Shown: one piece after another, positions 35,802 to 44,820 of the stretch
How positions within the stretch are numbered: the stretch's first letter is position 1
How the letters are laid out: the number at the start of each line of letters is the position of its first letter
From: Candidatus Obscuribacterium magneticum
GTDB taxonomy: Bacteria; Elusimicrobiota; Elusimicrobia; F11
Reading direction: 5' to 3'
Assembly: GCA_020523905.1 (NCBI GenBank)
Contig: JAJAPZ010000005.1
Span: forward strand, 32,684 to 96,683
DNA length: 64,000 bases
Translations under genes and position numbers: made by a program
The notes under the pieces: generated by a model
What the model saw: the letters and a program-made list of their open reading frames with translations, nothing else
Told to the model about the DNA's origin: nothing
Databases searched by the model: none

Positions 35802-35979
35802 TCCAATCTTTCCAACTCGGAGCTTTGGCCTTCCCCAGCGGGATTCCTTCGCGCACAAGGGTATTGGCATCCACGGTGCTTCCCCGCCGGCCATGCCGTC
35901 CGCGAATATTAAACAATGGAATGGGCGGCTCACCGGAAACCTCCTGGTAACCAAGAAATTCAATCCGTATTGTCGTCAT
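35767..35979 (-). CDS. Small conserved-looking protein, 3' end replaced by palindrome
   Basis: 70 aa starting MTTIRIEFLGYQEVSGEPPI. The GYQ, PPIPLFNI, HGRRGSTV and LVREGIPL segments look like a folded small protein, but I cannot name a family. The final residues (RSCRNKT) are encoded inside the family C palindrome, so the original C-terminus may have been replaced. Confidence 0.5.
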   Translation of the reverse strand: MTTIRIEFLGYQEVSGEPPIPLFNIRGRHGRRGSTVDANTLVREGIPLGKAKAPSWKDWRKGVRSCRNKT

Positions 35980-36134
35980 GGTTGGCCCATCAACCTCATT
36001 TGCCCGTCAAATAGAACACTTAATTCTTCCGTCTGTTCCCGATAAAACCAAAAGGATTGAGCCCCGCAATTTCTTTGCTTCCATTAAAGGAACAATTGGT
36101 TCGCCGGAACGTTTAAGTCTAGTGAAAGCAACTA

Positions 36135-36158
36135 ACCGTAGTAAGGGTAACATACGGT
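36135..36158. promoter_or_regulatory. Small inverted repeat upstream of the ribbon-helix-helix gene
   Basis: ACCGTA and TACGGT arms with a 12-nt centre, about 45 nt before the start of the small RHH gene. A possible autoregulatory operator; weak evidence. Confidence 0.3.
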
Positions 36159-36200
36159 AATAGTGCAGGCAATTAAAAACCGCTAAAGTCCCCCTCCAAT

Positions 36201-36386
36201 ATGAAAAAACGCATCCGCGTCGGATCCGATTTTTACCGAAACAAGAAATTAAAAACCATCACGGTTCATGTGTCGCCGAAAGCCCACCAGAAGCTGCGGC
36301 TTATGGCGGCTCGGGAGGACCGGTCCTTTCAAAAGACAATCCGCCGCATTCTGGAAGAATTTACGGAAAAGCTGAAACCGGAGTAG
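36201..36386 (+). CDS. Ribbon-helix-helix (CopG-like) small DNA-binding protein
   Basis: 61 aa. KTITVHVSPKAHQKLRLMAA gives the ribbon and first helix, then REDRSFQKTIRRILEEF the second helix. The length and pattern fit a CopG/Arc-type repressor. No adjacent toxin gene is visible, so it may be an orphan. Confidence 0.65.
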   Translation: MKKRIRVGSDFYRNKKLKTITVHVSPKAHQKLRLMAAREDRSFQKTIRRILEEFTEKLKPE

Positions 36387-36397
36387 AACAGCGCCCA

Positions 36398-37084
36398 TCA
36401 CAGAAGGCCTCTTTCCCTGAAACTGAAATAGCCCTCCTTCCCCACAATAATGTGATCTAAAACACGGATGTCCAATAACCGCCCCGCCTTTCGTGTGGCC
36501 GTCGTCAACGCCTTATCTTCTTTCGAGGGCTTGACATGGCCGCTGGGGTGATTGTGGACAAGGATCACACCGGAGGCATGGCAGGCCAGGGCGGTTTCGA
36601 TTACCCGCCGGGGGTAAATGGCGACACAATCCACTGTCCCTTCGCTGATAATGCCATCCTGAATGACCTCATTCTGAGCGTCGAGATAAATCACCATAAA
36701 GGCCTCATGGGGCAGGCCCGCCAATTTGGCCGCGGAAAAATGAATGACCGACTGGCCGTTTTGTCGCCATCCATCCCGGCTCATGACGGCACGAAAATAT
36801 CGCCGATTTATCTCTTGAAAAAGCCGCAGGAGCGTTGAGCTCAATGGGCCCAATCCCGCCACTTGCTCCCAATCCCGGGGGGAGGCCTCCAGGATGCCGC
36901 GAAGACCGCCGAACCGGCCGATTAACTTTTTGGCAATGGGTTTTACATCCCGGCGCGGGATGGAGAAGGTCAAGAGCAACTCCAGAATTTCGTAATCCAG
37001 CAGGCCCGCCCCGTCCGCCAACCTAAACCGCTTCCGAAGCCGTTCTCGATGGCCGACACGGAGCTTCTCATCCGACATGCTCAT
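36398..37084 (-). CDS. radC: RadC family protein, second copy
   Basis: 228 aa with the same architecture as the copy at 14862: helical N-terminus (GHRERLRKRFRLADG), then JAB/MPN domain with HNHPSGHVKPSKEDK. The two copies are clearly paralogous but diverged. SD GGGAGAAGG precedes the start. Gene context gives no specific role. Confidence 0.9.
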   Translation of the reverse strand: MSMSDEKLRVGHRERLRKRFRLADGAGLLDYEILELLLTFSIPRRDVKPIAKKLIGRFGGLRGILEASPRDWEQVAGLGPLSSTLLRLFQEINRRYFRAVMSRDGWRQNGQSVIHFSAAKLAGLPHEAFMVIYLDAQNEVIQDGIISEGTVDCVAIYPRRVIETALACHASGVILVHNHPSGHVKPSKEDKALTTATRKAGRLLDIRVLDHIIVGKEGYFSFRERGLL

Positions 37085-37122
37085 TTTCCTTCTCCCAACA
37101 TCTTTGCCGTAACTTAAGCAAC

Positions 37123-37211
37123 CGTCATTCCCGCGAAAGCGGGAATCCAGGTTTTAAACATGCCTCAAAGAAAGGTTTACGGCCTGGATTCCCGCTTTCG
37201 CGGGAATGACG
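37123..37211. repeat. Palindromic repeat (family A), intergenic
   Basis: CGTCATTCCCGCGAAAGCGG...CCGCTTTCGCGGGAATGACG; arms of about 29 nt, near-perfect, separated by about 31 nt. Confidence 0.9.
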
Positions 37212-37371
37212 AACTTCTCAACCAAGGGGAAGTCACATGAATGGATGGGACTTTTCTAAACGATCAATGAGGGGAGAGGAGGGGGGGTTCCGACTGAGTC
37301 GAGAAGAAACAGGGCCTTTTATATCAAAAATGGACCCAGAGCACACCCGTCGACCTTGCGGGCTAATTCCT

Positions 37372-38268
37372 TTATCGTTTCAGGGACAGGGTGATCCGCA
37401 AATAAGGGGCGTTCTTCAATTCGTTGTTGCGGATAATATCCGTGCCTTGGACGAGCCTGAACTTCCGGCGGACGGTCGTCCCCGCGTCCACTTGGAGCTG
37501 GAGGACATCCATGGGATTGTAACGGAGCCCCAGCCCCACCACAGTGCGGGAGTAATTGAGGGAATAATCCGTCAATTGAGATGAATTATGAAGGCGGTAG
37601 CGTCCCCCGTCGACCTGGCTGAGGAGGCCAACACTCAAAGGGCGCTTGGGTCGATACCAGAGAGATACGTTGTAAGGCGGAGTGAAGTCAAACTGCCAGC
37701 GTTCCGAGGCCGACTGAAGCTTGATAAAGGGGAATGCCAAAAGCCGCGGGTCGCCGAATTCATAAGTGTAGCTCAACCCGCCACCCAGAGATATTTGGGG
37801 GCGCGGGCTCCAAACACAAAAGAGGCCGCCCCCTGTTTTAAGATCCTCCGACCGTAGGCCGATTTTATCCGCATACAGACCCGTCCGCGCCATCCCGACG
37901 ACGCGCCACGCCTTTCGGAGAGGAAAAACCATGTTGAGCCCATACGCCAGACCGGTGAGATGATCGGGTTCAACAGGCACGGGGCTGGCCAGGTTCCGGC
38001 TGTAATCGATATCGAGATCTTCGTAACTCAGGTATTGAGTGATGACGGTCCCGGCGCGGACGAAAAGGGGCGGGCCCGGCATACGTAACGCCGTCTTCGA
38101 CACGCCGATTTTGAGATCCTCCTCCCCTAGAGCGGGGTTGTCCAATCTAGAGGAGGCGATCACCTCGTGGCTCAGCGCGGGACTGAACCGCCCACCCCGG
38201 GGCGGATTCTGCGCGACGAGAGCCGGAGCGAAGAAAAGAAGGGCAAAACCGAGAAGGCTCTTTCTCAA
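37372..38268 (-). CDS. Predicted outer-membrane beta-barrel protein
   Basis: 298 aa from a TTG start one nt after the upstream stop. Signal peptide SLLGFALLFFAPALVA. The mature part is rich in alternating hydrophobic strands with aromatic girdles and ends LRITLSLKR, an odd-length amphipathic last strand as in barrel proteins. It resembles DUF6268-type proteins, with low certainty. Coupled to the DUF4412-like gene. Confidence 0.65.
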   Translation of the reverse strand: MRKSLLGFALLFFAPALVAQNPPRGGRFSPALSHEVIASSRLDNPALGEEDLKIGVSKTALRMPGPPLFVRAGTVITQYLSYEDLDIDYSRNLASPVPVEPDHLTGLAYGLNMVFPLRKAWRVVGMARTGLYADKIGLRSEDLKTGGGLFCVWSPRPQISLGGGLSYTYEFGDPRLLAFPFIKLQSASERWQFDFTPPYNVSLWYRPKRPLSVGLLSQVDGGRYRLHNSSQLTDYSLNYSRTVVGLGLRYNPMDVLQLQVDAGTTVRRKFRLVQGTDIIRNNELKNAPYLRITLSLKR

Positions 38269-38269
38269 A

Positions 38270-39325
38270 TTATTTATCGACGACTTTCTTAAATCCCGCG
38301 GGAATCTCGAAGGAAGAGTCCGGCACGGGCTTCACGGAAACGGATTTGATTTCGCTCGTCACGCTGAAGGCCGGCTGGCCTTCTTTGGCCTTTTGGCTGG
38401 CTTCCATCTTTTTCTTGACCTGCTTGGCGGCCATCTTGGAAGCGAAGCTGCCCAGGGCCCCTTTGACTCCGCCGGAGGTGTCCACACCCGCGCCCTCATC
38501 CACTTCTTCACCGCCCTTTTTTCCCTTCGTTGAAGACGCCTCCTTTTCTTCATACCAGTCGGCCTGACTCAGGATGGTTTCGCCTTTCACCTTTTTCATT
38601 TCATCAGAGACTTTGGCGAGGGTTTTGCGAACCTCCTTCTCATCGGCGCCCATCAAAGAAACCGCCATGAGGGTACCCATATTGTCCACCTTCCCCGGCG
38701 ACACCTCCACACCCAGGGCTTTCACGTAGGCTTGGAAGAGCGCCTGCTCTTCCTTTCGGAGCTGCTTCAATTCCGGCGTCTCCGGCGTCGTCCAAAGGGT
38801 TTGCAGCAATCGCGTTTTCGATCTCTCCTTGGTGGCAAGCTCCTCCAATTCGATCTCTGTGTCGATCTTGTATTCCCGGCAAGGGAAGCCATTGATGGTT
38901 TTGGATTGGTTGGTGGGGGTGACTTTGAAAGTGGAATTGACAACCCGGTGCGTGGGAGCCGCTTTCTTTTCTTCTTTATTCGCACCGGTCTCACCCGTCG
39001 CCCCCTCCAGGGAAGCTCCCATCTTTTTAAGCGACGATTCCTGATATGTTTTCTTCGACATATCCAGCCTTTGCTCGATGGATTTGTCCAATAGCATGAG
39101 GGTGACGGTATCCGCCGGCTTGGCGACCTTCCCTACCAAGCCCTTCAGCTTGAGGCGGCTCTCTTCGCGGGAGCGTATCCCCCGAATCGATTTCGTCTCC
39201 GTTACCTCGCTCCCCCCAAAGCCTCGGAATCCGCTGGATGTTGTCCAACGAACCACCGTCACGTCCGCCCAGCCCGTCGTGTGAAGAAAAAGAAGCCCGA
39301 TCAGTGAGAACAAAATTTTTCGCAT
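38270..39325 (-). CDS. Secreted DUF4412-like periplasmic protein
   Basis: 351 aa from the ATG at 39325, preceded by GGAGGAGG. Signal peptide ILFSLIGLLFLHTTGWA. The mature protein has VTVVRWTTSSGF, TVTLMLLDKSIEQRLDMSKK, INGFPCREYKID and FEIPAGFKKV, the pattern of DUF4412-type proteins that bind or process secreted cargo. A low-complexity Lys/Glu/Gly segment lies near 270-310. It precedes the barrel gene by 1 nt, so the pair may work together at the outer membrane. Confidence 0.65.
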   Translation of the reverse strand: MRKILFSLIGLLFLHTTGWADVTVVRWTTSSGFRGFGGSEVTETKSIRGIRSREESRLKLKGLVGKVAKPADTVTLMLLDKSIEQRLDMSKKTYQESSLKKMGASLEGATGETGANKEEKKAAPTHRVVNSTFKVTPTNQSKTINGFPCREYKIDTEIELEELATKERSKTRLLQTLWTTPETPELKQLRKEEQALFQAYVKALGVEVSPGKVDNMGTLMAVSLMGADEKEVRKTLAKVSDEMKKVKGETILSQADWYEEKEASSTKGKKGGEEVDEGAGVDTSGGVKGALGSFASKMAAKQVKKKMEASQKAKEGQPAFSVTSEIKSVSVKPVPDSSFEIPAGFKKVVDK

Positions 39326-39401
39326 ATCAAAATCCTCCTCCGTGTTGGTATATTTCATGTTAAAAATTGTACCCTTTTCCGCAAGAAAAGGGGGCACACA
39401 C

Positions 39402-40691
39402 ATGAAGCGTACAAACACCCACGCCAGAACGTTCCTCTCGGGTTTGGTGGTGGCGGCGTACTTCGCCCTTTACGTGGCGGGTCTTATTCCCATAAAAACC
39501 AATTCCCCCGTCCTTTGGTTTGTGGGGGGCCTCTTGGCGGCGACCGTTTTCCCTTGGCGAGGCCGGCCGTTCTTCGAGCGCTTACGCCTCATGTTTATCA
39601 CCCTGGGTTTTACGCTGTTTTTGTCCGATATCGTCGGCCGCCATGTCCTTGTCAACAAGCTCACCTATCGCCCCAGTGACCGGTTCGCTTACCGCTGGCC
39701 GCCCTTCCAGCAATTGAAGCGTTTCGACGCCAACGTGTCCTATCGGGGAAAAAGCTATGGAGATCTCGCCGCCATGGCGGGAAAGAAAGAATGGCGGGAA
39801 GAGCGGCCGATCCGGTTTGAAACGGATGATCTCGGCTTCCGGAATTCAGACACAGCCCGCCGGGGACCGATTGACGCCATCGTGCTCGGCGATTCCTTCG
39901 GCCTGGGAGAAGGAACAAGCCAGGATAGGATCCTGTCCACCTTGTTGGAAAAAAAATACGGCCTTCGGACCTACAACTTGTCTTTGTCCGGCGGGCCCTG
40001 GGACAGCTATCTCAATCTGCGTCTTTATCTAAAGGAATTAGGGATTCGCAAGGGGACGAAGGTTTTCTGGCTTATTTTCACCGGCAATGATCTGGATGAC
40101 ACCTATGGACCGGTTGAACTGGAACGGCTGGAATGGAACCGCGGTTTCAATTATCTCCACGCGAGTTTGAACAAGTTCCGGGAACGGTCGTCGCTTAAAA
40201 GAATTTTGATGAATGTTCGATATCGGCACGAGGAAACACGGGACGTATTGACTCGGACCTTCTTGAACGGCCGAAGGATGCTCTTTTTCAAACCGTATAT
40301 CAAGGCCGCTCACAGAACCCGGGAAGCGGTCCTGGCCCATAAAAATATTAAAAGTCTGGAGGAGACGATGGCGGCCATGAAAACCTTCGCCGCGGAGGAA
40401 GGTCTGGATGTCCGCCTCATTTCGTTGCCGACCAGTGACGAAGTTTATGACTGGGTGCTTCAACGGCAGCCGGCTTGGAGCACGCGATATCATCCATCCG
40501 GGTTTTTCACCGTTCTTAATCAACTGGCCCGGAAGGTAGGGTTGAAAACCTATGATTTAAAACCCTTTCTACTTGAGCGTTCGATGTCTGCTTATCAGGA
40601 ATCGGGGGAATTGCTGTGGTGGGCTGACGACACCCATTGGAATGAAAGAGGAAATAAAGAAGTGTCTCCTTTCATCGCCGGTATTCACTAG
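39402..40691 (+). CDS. Membrane-anchored SGNH/GDSL hydrolase-like protein
   Basis: 429 aa from the ATG at 39402 (GGGGG 8 nt upstream). Three N-terminal membrane segments lie within residues 10-80. The SGNH domain has block I VLGDSFGLGEG with Ser165, a GND-like TGNDLDD, and a C-terminal DDTHWNERGN supplying Asp and His. Similar enzymes deacetylate or acetylate envelope polysaccharides (AlgX/J-like); the substrate is unknown. Divergent from the DUF4412-like gene. Confidence 0.78.
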   Translation: MKRTNTHARTFLSGLVVAAYFALYVAGLIPIKTNSPVLWFVGGLLAATVFPWRGRPFFERLRLMFITLGFTLFLSDIVGRHVLVNKLTYRPSDRFAYRWPPFQQLKRFDANVSYRGKSYGDLAAMAGKKEWREERPIRFETDDLGFRNSDTARRGPIDAIVLGDSFGLGEGTSQDRILSTLLEKKYGLRTYNLSLSGGPWDSYLNLRLYLKELGIRKGTKVFWLIFTGNDLDDTYGPVELERLEWNRGFNYLHASLNKFRERSSLKRILMNVRYRHEETRDVLTRTFLNGRRMLFFKPYIKAAHRTREAVLAHKNIKSLEETMAAMKTFAAEEGLDVRLISLPTSDEVYDWVLQRQPAWSTRYHPSGFFTVLNQLARKVGLKTYDLKPFLLERSMSAYQESGELLWWADDTHWNERGNKEVSPFIAGIH

Positions 40692-40732
40692 CGCTATTTT
40701 CGTTTCGTCCATAAATTAGGTAGCCTCTCGCC

Positions 40733-42028
40733 ATGTTTGAGCGGAATTTGGCTCCGACACTTCGTGCGGCCTGGGACGATGCGCCCATCGTTCTTCTCCA
40801 AGGCGCCCGGCGGACGGGTAAAACCTCTCTCGCTAAAAAGATCACCGGAAAAGAAAATCCCGCGCGTTATCTTACCCTTGAAGACGACGCGACTCTCTCC
40901 GCCGCCACCAACGATCCGGACCGCTTCGCGGCGGGCCTTGATGGGCCCGTCATCATCGATGAAGTTCAAAGGGCCCCGCACATCTTTTCTTCGATCCGAG
41001 CCGCGGTCGACCGGAAGCGCCGGCCCGGCCGGTTTTTTCTTTTAAGCGACGCCAACCTGAATGTCTGGCCGAAGCTCCCCGATTCTCTGGCCGGCCGGAT
41101 GGAAACCTACACGCTCTGGCCCCTGTCCCAGGGAGAGGTGCTCGGCGTCAACGAAGGATTCGTCGATTCCTTGCTCGCGGAGGCGTTCCCTTTGCCCTCC
41201 GAGATCCGGGAAAACTCCCTGTCTCTTTTGGATCGCATCTTTTGGGGGGGTTATCCGGACGTTTTAAAACAAGAGGTCGCCCACCGCCGGACAACTTGGT
41301 TTCGAACCACCCTATCGACCGTTCTTCGTCACGATGTCCAGGAGTGGCTGCCGGGGGAAGACGGTTCTTCTCTTTCGTCCCTTTTGACGCTCCTGGCGAC
41401 GTACTCGACGTCCCTTCTCAATTTTTCCGAACTCGCCCGCGTCGTCAAAATTCCGGAGGACACCCTGAAGCAATACCTGACTCTTCTGGAATGGACATAT
41501 CTGGTCCATCTTCTGCCGGCCTGGACGGGCAGTCATCCCGGGCAGAGAATAATCAAAACCCCGAAACTCTATTTTTGTGATACGGGTGTGATGGCGTCAC
41601 TGATGGCGCGGGAGGTCAAAGAGTGGACCTCGGACAACCTGCCCTTGTGGCCTCTGCTTGAAACGTTTGTGTTCGCGGAGCTCACGAAACAAATCTCCTG
41701 GACCCGGGCCCGGCCGCGGCTCCATCACTTCCGAACCCGAAGCGGCATGGAGGTGGATTTCATTCTTGAATTCCGGGAGGGGGAGATCGTCGGTTTGGAC
41801 GTCAAGGCCACAACGACCCTCGGAACCGCCGACTTTCGAGGCCTGAAGGAGCTGGAGGAGGCCGCCGGCCCCCATTTTCATCGCGGCATCGTCCTTTATC
41901 TGGGGTCTCGGGTCGTGCCCTTTGGCCCGCACATCCACGCCCTGCCGGTCAGCGCTCTGTGGACGCTGGGAGCAAAACAGCCCGAAGAACGGTCAACTCC
42001 CCTCCCCGATTTAGAAAAAGTCATTTAA
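40733..42028 (+). CDS. AAA family ATPase with DUF4143 domain, second copy
   Basis: 431 aa. Walker A GARRTGKT at residues 24-31, Walker B VIIDEVQRAP near 70-80, and the family pattern SDANLNVWPKLPDSLAGRME. The DUF4143 half carries VVKIPEDTLKQYLTLLEWTYLVH and the nuclease-like segment GMEVDFILEF...LDVKA. Only distantly related to the copy at 11205. Monocistronic. Confidence 0.85.
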   Translation: MFERNLAPTLRAAWDDAPIVLLQGARRTGKTSLAKKITGKENPARYLTLEDDATLSAATNDPDRFAAGLDGPVIIDEVQRAPHIFSSIRAAVDRKRRPGRFFLLSDANLNVWPKLPDSLAGRMETYTLWPLSQGEVLGVNEGFVDSLLAEAFPLPSEIRENSLSLLDRIFWGGYPDVLKQEVAHRRTTWFRTTLSTVLRHDVQEWLPGEDGSSLSSLLTLLATYSTSLLNFSELARVVKIPEDTLKQYLTLLEWTYLVHLLPAWTGSHPGQRIIKTPKLYFCDTGVMASLMAREVKEWTSDNLPLWPLLETFVFAELTKQISWTRARPRLHHFRTRSGMEVDFILEFREGEIVGLDVKATTTLGTADFRGLKELEEAAGPHFHRGIVLYLGSRVVPFGPHIHALPVSALWTLGAKQPEERSTPLPDLEKVI

Positions 42029-42106
42029 CGGCCTTACCGATTCCCAATCCAACGAGCTTCCCCAATCTGAAAATTACCCTTGCGCAATTCCGGATAAAAA
42101 ATTTTA

Positions 42107-43219
42107 ATGGTGACGGTGAAAATCGAAACGCCTTATTACCTGATTGACGAGTCCCTTCTTTTGAAAAACCTGAAGAAATTCGCCTGGGTGAGGGAAAAGT
42201 CCGGTGCGAAATTGGTTCTCGCCCTCAAATGCTTTTCCACGTGGGCGGTGTTTGACCTCATAAAGAAATACATGGATGGGACGACGTCCAGCTCGTTGTA
42301 CGAGGCGCGTCTTGGGGCCGAGAAATTCGGCAAGGAGGTTCACGCCTACAGCGTGGCATGGTCCGAAAGCGACGTAAAAGCCGTGCGAAAAATCGCCACG
42401 AAAATCATTTTCAATTCCATTTCGCAGCTGAAACGTTTTCTCCCCTTGGTGCGACATATTCCGGTCGGTTTGCGCGTCAATCCGGGCGTGAGCCATTCCG
42501 ATTTCGACCTGGCCGACCCGGCGCGTGCCCACAGCCGGCTGGGCGCCCGGGACTTAAACGAGATTCTGAGGGTGAGTCCCGCCCTCTCCGGTGTCATGTT
42601 TCACTGCAACTGTGAAAATGAGGACTTCGGGAGTTTTGAGAAAATTTTGGGCGTCATTTCCGCGAAATTCGGGGGCTTGCTCGAGAAATTGGAGTGGGTG
42701 AGTTTGGGCGGCGGCATCACATTCACGAAAGAAAACTACCCGATTGGGAAGTTCTGTGATAAAATTTCGGCGTTTTCTCGACGGTACAAGGTTCAAGTGT
42801 GTCTGGAGCCCGGGGAAACGGCGATCACAAGGTCCGGATTTTTGGTGACAAAAGTTTTGGACATCGTTCGAAACAAGGTTGACATCGCCATTGTGGACGC
42901 GGCCGTGGAAACGCACATGCTGGATCTCCTGACCTACGGCACGCCGGCGAAAATGGATCTGCCGCCCGGGGGACGCCACACCTACACGGTGGCGGGCCGC
43001 ACGTGTCTGGCGGGCGATGAATTCGGCACCTACCGGTTCCCGAAAAAACTCCGGGTGGGAAGCCGGGTCGTGATCGCCGACGCCGCGGGTTACACCATGG
43101 TGAAGAAAAACTGGTTCAACGGGGTTCAAATGCCATCCATCGTGGTGAAGCGCCGGAGCGGCCGCCTGGATGTGGTGAGAAAATTTAATTATCAAGATTA
43201 TATCCACAGCTTATCGTGA
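42107..43219 (+). CDS. nspC: Carboxynorspermidine decarboxylase
   Basis: 370 aa. It is a PLP enzyme of the alanine racemase/group IV decarboxylase fold: K41 in LALKCF is the PLP lysine, FHCNCENEDF and SLGGGITFTKENYP match NspC, and EPGETAI is the phosphate-binding segment. It decarboxylates carboxynorspermidine or carboxyspermidine in the alternative polyamine pathway. Its stop overlaps the open frame of the next gene, so the pair forms an operon. Confidence 0.92.
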   Translation: MVTVKIETPYYLIDESLLLKNLKKFAWVREKSGAKLVLALKCFSTWAVFDLIKKYMDGTTSSSLYEARLGAEKFGKEVHAYSVAWSESDVKAVRKIATKIIFNSISQLKRFLPLVRHIPVGLRVNPGVSHSDFDLADPARAHSRLGARDLNEILRVSPALSGVMFHCNCENEDFGSFEKILGVISAKFGGLLEKLEWVSLGGGITFTKENYPIGKFCDKISAFSRRYKVQVCLEPGETAITRSGFLVTKVLDIVRNKVDIAIVDAAVETHMLDLLTYGTPAKMDLPPGGRHTYTVAGRTCLAGDEFGTYRFPKKLRVGSRVVIADAAGYTMVKKNWFNGVQMPSIVVKRRSGRLDVVRKFNYQDYIHSLS

Positions 43220-43236
43220 AAAGGGAGATGAATAAA

Positions 43237-44484
43237 ATGAAAAAAAATGTGCTTATCATCGGAGCGGGCGGCGTCGCCCACGTGACCGCCCACAAGTGCG
43301 CCCAGAACAACGACGTTCTGGGAGACATTTGCATCGCCTCACGCACGATTGAAAAATGCGACAAAATCATCGAGAGCATCAAGCGCAAAGGCAATCAAAA
43401 AAACAAATCCAAAAAGATTTATTCCCGGAAGATCGACGCCATGGACGTTCCCGCCACCGTCAAGCTCATCAAGGACACCAAATCGGAAATCGTTTTAAAT
43501 TTGGGAACCGCTTTTTTAAACATGTCCGTCCTTGAAGCCTGCCTCCAGGCCGGCGTCACCTACATGGACACCGCCATCCACGAGGATCCGGCCAAGGTGT
43601 GTGAGGATCCGCCCTGGTACGCCAATTACGAATGGAAAAGAAAAGGCCGCTGCAAGGCCAAAGGGATCAACGCCATTTTGGGGGTGGGTTTTGACCCGGG
43701 CATGGTCAACGCCTACGCGGCGCTGGCAGTGAAGCATCACTTCGACAAAATCGACACCATCGACATCATGGACGTGAATGCCGGCCGTCATGGAAAATAT
43801 TTCGCCACCAACTTCGATCCGGAAATCAATTTCCGGGAGTTTAAGAAGGTGTGGACGTGGATCGACCGGCAATGGGTGAGCAAACCGGTTCACGCCGAGA
43901 AATGGGTTTACAACTTCCCCGTGGTCGGAAAGCAGCCGGTGTATTTGACGGGGCATGATGAGCTTCATTCCCTGTCGAAAAATATCGACGCCAACAGCAT
44001 CCGCTTCTGGATGGGATTTGGGGATCACTACATCAATGTTTTCAATGTGTTGAAAAACATCGGGATGCTTTCCGAAAAACCGGTGACGACCTCGGAGGGG
44101 GTGGAGGTGGTCCCCTTGAAGGTCTTGAAGGCGGTCCTGCCCGATCCCGGATCGTTGGCGCCCAACTACACGGGCCATACCTGCATCGGGAATTTGGTGA
44201 AGGGAACCAAAGACGGCCGATACAAGGAAATTTTCATCTACAACACCTGCGATCACGCCGCTTGCTATAAAGAAGTGGAATCCCAGGCCATTTCCTACAC
44301 CGCGGGCGTTCCGCCTGTCGCCGCCGCTATTTTGGTGGCCAAGGGCGTATGGAACCCCAAGACCATGGTCAACGTGGAAGAACTGGATCCCGATCCCTTC
44401 CTGGCGCTGTTGGACCGCATCGGGCTTCCGACGAAAATCGAGGATAAGACTCCTGCCGCCGCACCGGCCCTAAGCGCCGTTTAA
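43237..44484 (+). CDS. Carboxynorspermidine/carboxyspermidine dehydrogenase (saccharopine dehydrogenase-like)
   Basis: 415 aa from the ATG at 43237, which has AGGGAG at a sensible distance; earlier in-frame GTG and ATG codons are too close to it. The NAD(P) fold is IIGAGGVAHVTAHKCA. ASRTIEKC, YMDTAIHEDP, LGVGFDPGMVNAYAA and GHDELHSL match the carboxynorspermidine synthase family. It reductively condenses a diamine with aspartate semialdehyde, and NspC then decarboxylates the product. Confidence 0.92.
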   Translation: MKKNVLIIGAGGVAHVTAHKCAQNNDVLGDICIASRTIEKCDKIIESIKRKGNQKNKSKKIYSRKIDAMDVPATVKLIKDTKSEIVLNLGTAFLNMSVLEACLQAGVTYMDTAIHEDPAKVCEDPPWYANYEWKRKGRCKAKGINAILGVGFDPGMVNAYAALAVKHHFDKIDTIDIMDVNAGRHGKYFATNFDPEINFREFKKVWTWIDRQWVSKPVHAEKWVYNFPVVGKQPVYLTGHDELHSLSKNIDANSIRFWMGFGDHYINVFNVLKNIGMLSEKPVTTSEGVEVVPLKVLKAVLPDPGSLAPNYTGHTCIGNLVKGTKDGRYKEIFIYNTCDHAACYKEVESQAISYTAGVPPVAAAILVAKGVWNPKTMVNVEELDPDPFLALLDRIGLPTKIEDKTPAAAPALSAV

Positions 44485-44530
44485 AAGAAAACGGGGGATC
44501 CCATCACGAGGAAATGTCTAAATATTGACA

Positions 44531-44563
44531 ATACTCCATAATTAGCGGTTTTTTATGGAGTAT
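44531..44563. promoter_or_regulatory. Perfect 11-bp inverted repeat
   Basis: ATACTCCATAA and TTATGGAGTAT flank an 11-nt centre ending in a T-run. TTGACA lies directly before the left arm (44525-44530). It could be an operator or a weak terminator behind the polyamine operon. Confidence 0.45.
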
Positions 44564-44587
44564 GATCCAGAAGATTCTTAAAACAAC

Positions 44588-44693
44588 TGGGCGCAAGGCC
44601 TCACCACCCTCGGCCTAAGTGGCCGATAAGGACGGCCCGGACTGTCTAATCTCCATCTAAAAGCCAAAAAACCGCCGATTTTCGGGCCGTTCC
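44588..44693. ncRNA. Candidate structured RNA element
   Basis: An inner hairpin TCGGCC(TAAGT)GGCCGA (44610-44626) lies inside longer-range pairs, including ACGGCCCG (44632-44639) with CGGGCCGT (44683-44690). GCGCAAGGCC followed by CGGCCTAAG vaguely recalls GEMM (c-di-GMP) riboswitches, but the 3' half does not fit. Strand is unknown. Confidence 0.3.
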
Positions 44694-44764
44694 AAGAAGC
44701 TAGCCCTAAGAATCACGAAACGCACCGTATAATCAACGTTTTTTTGTTATCAAACCTTCATAAT

Positions 44765-44810
44765 TTCTTAACCGCTTCTAAATGAATCCTTAACCCCGTC
44801 CGGCTACAAT
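44765..44810 (+). promoter_or_regulatory. Giant 2 promoter with three 11-bp-phased boxes
   Basis: TTCTTAAC (44765), TTCTAAAT (44776) and TCCTTAAC (44787) repeat every 11 bp. After 10 nt comes TACAAT (44805-44810) as -10. The start site would then fall about 5 nt before the ATG at 44821, so the message may be nearly leaderless. Layout resembles a Pho box. Confidence 0.6.
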
Positions 44811-44820
44811 TTGGACATCT

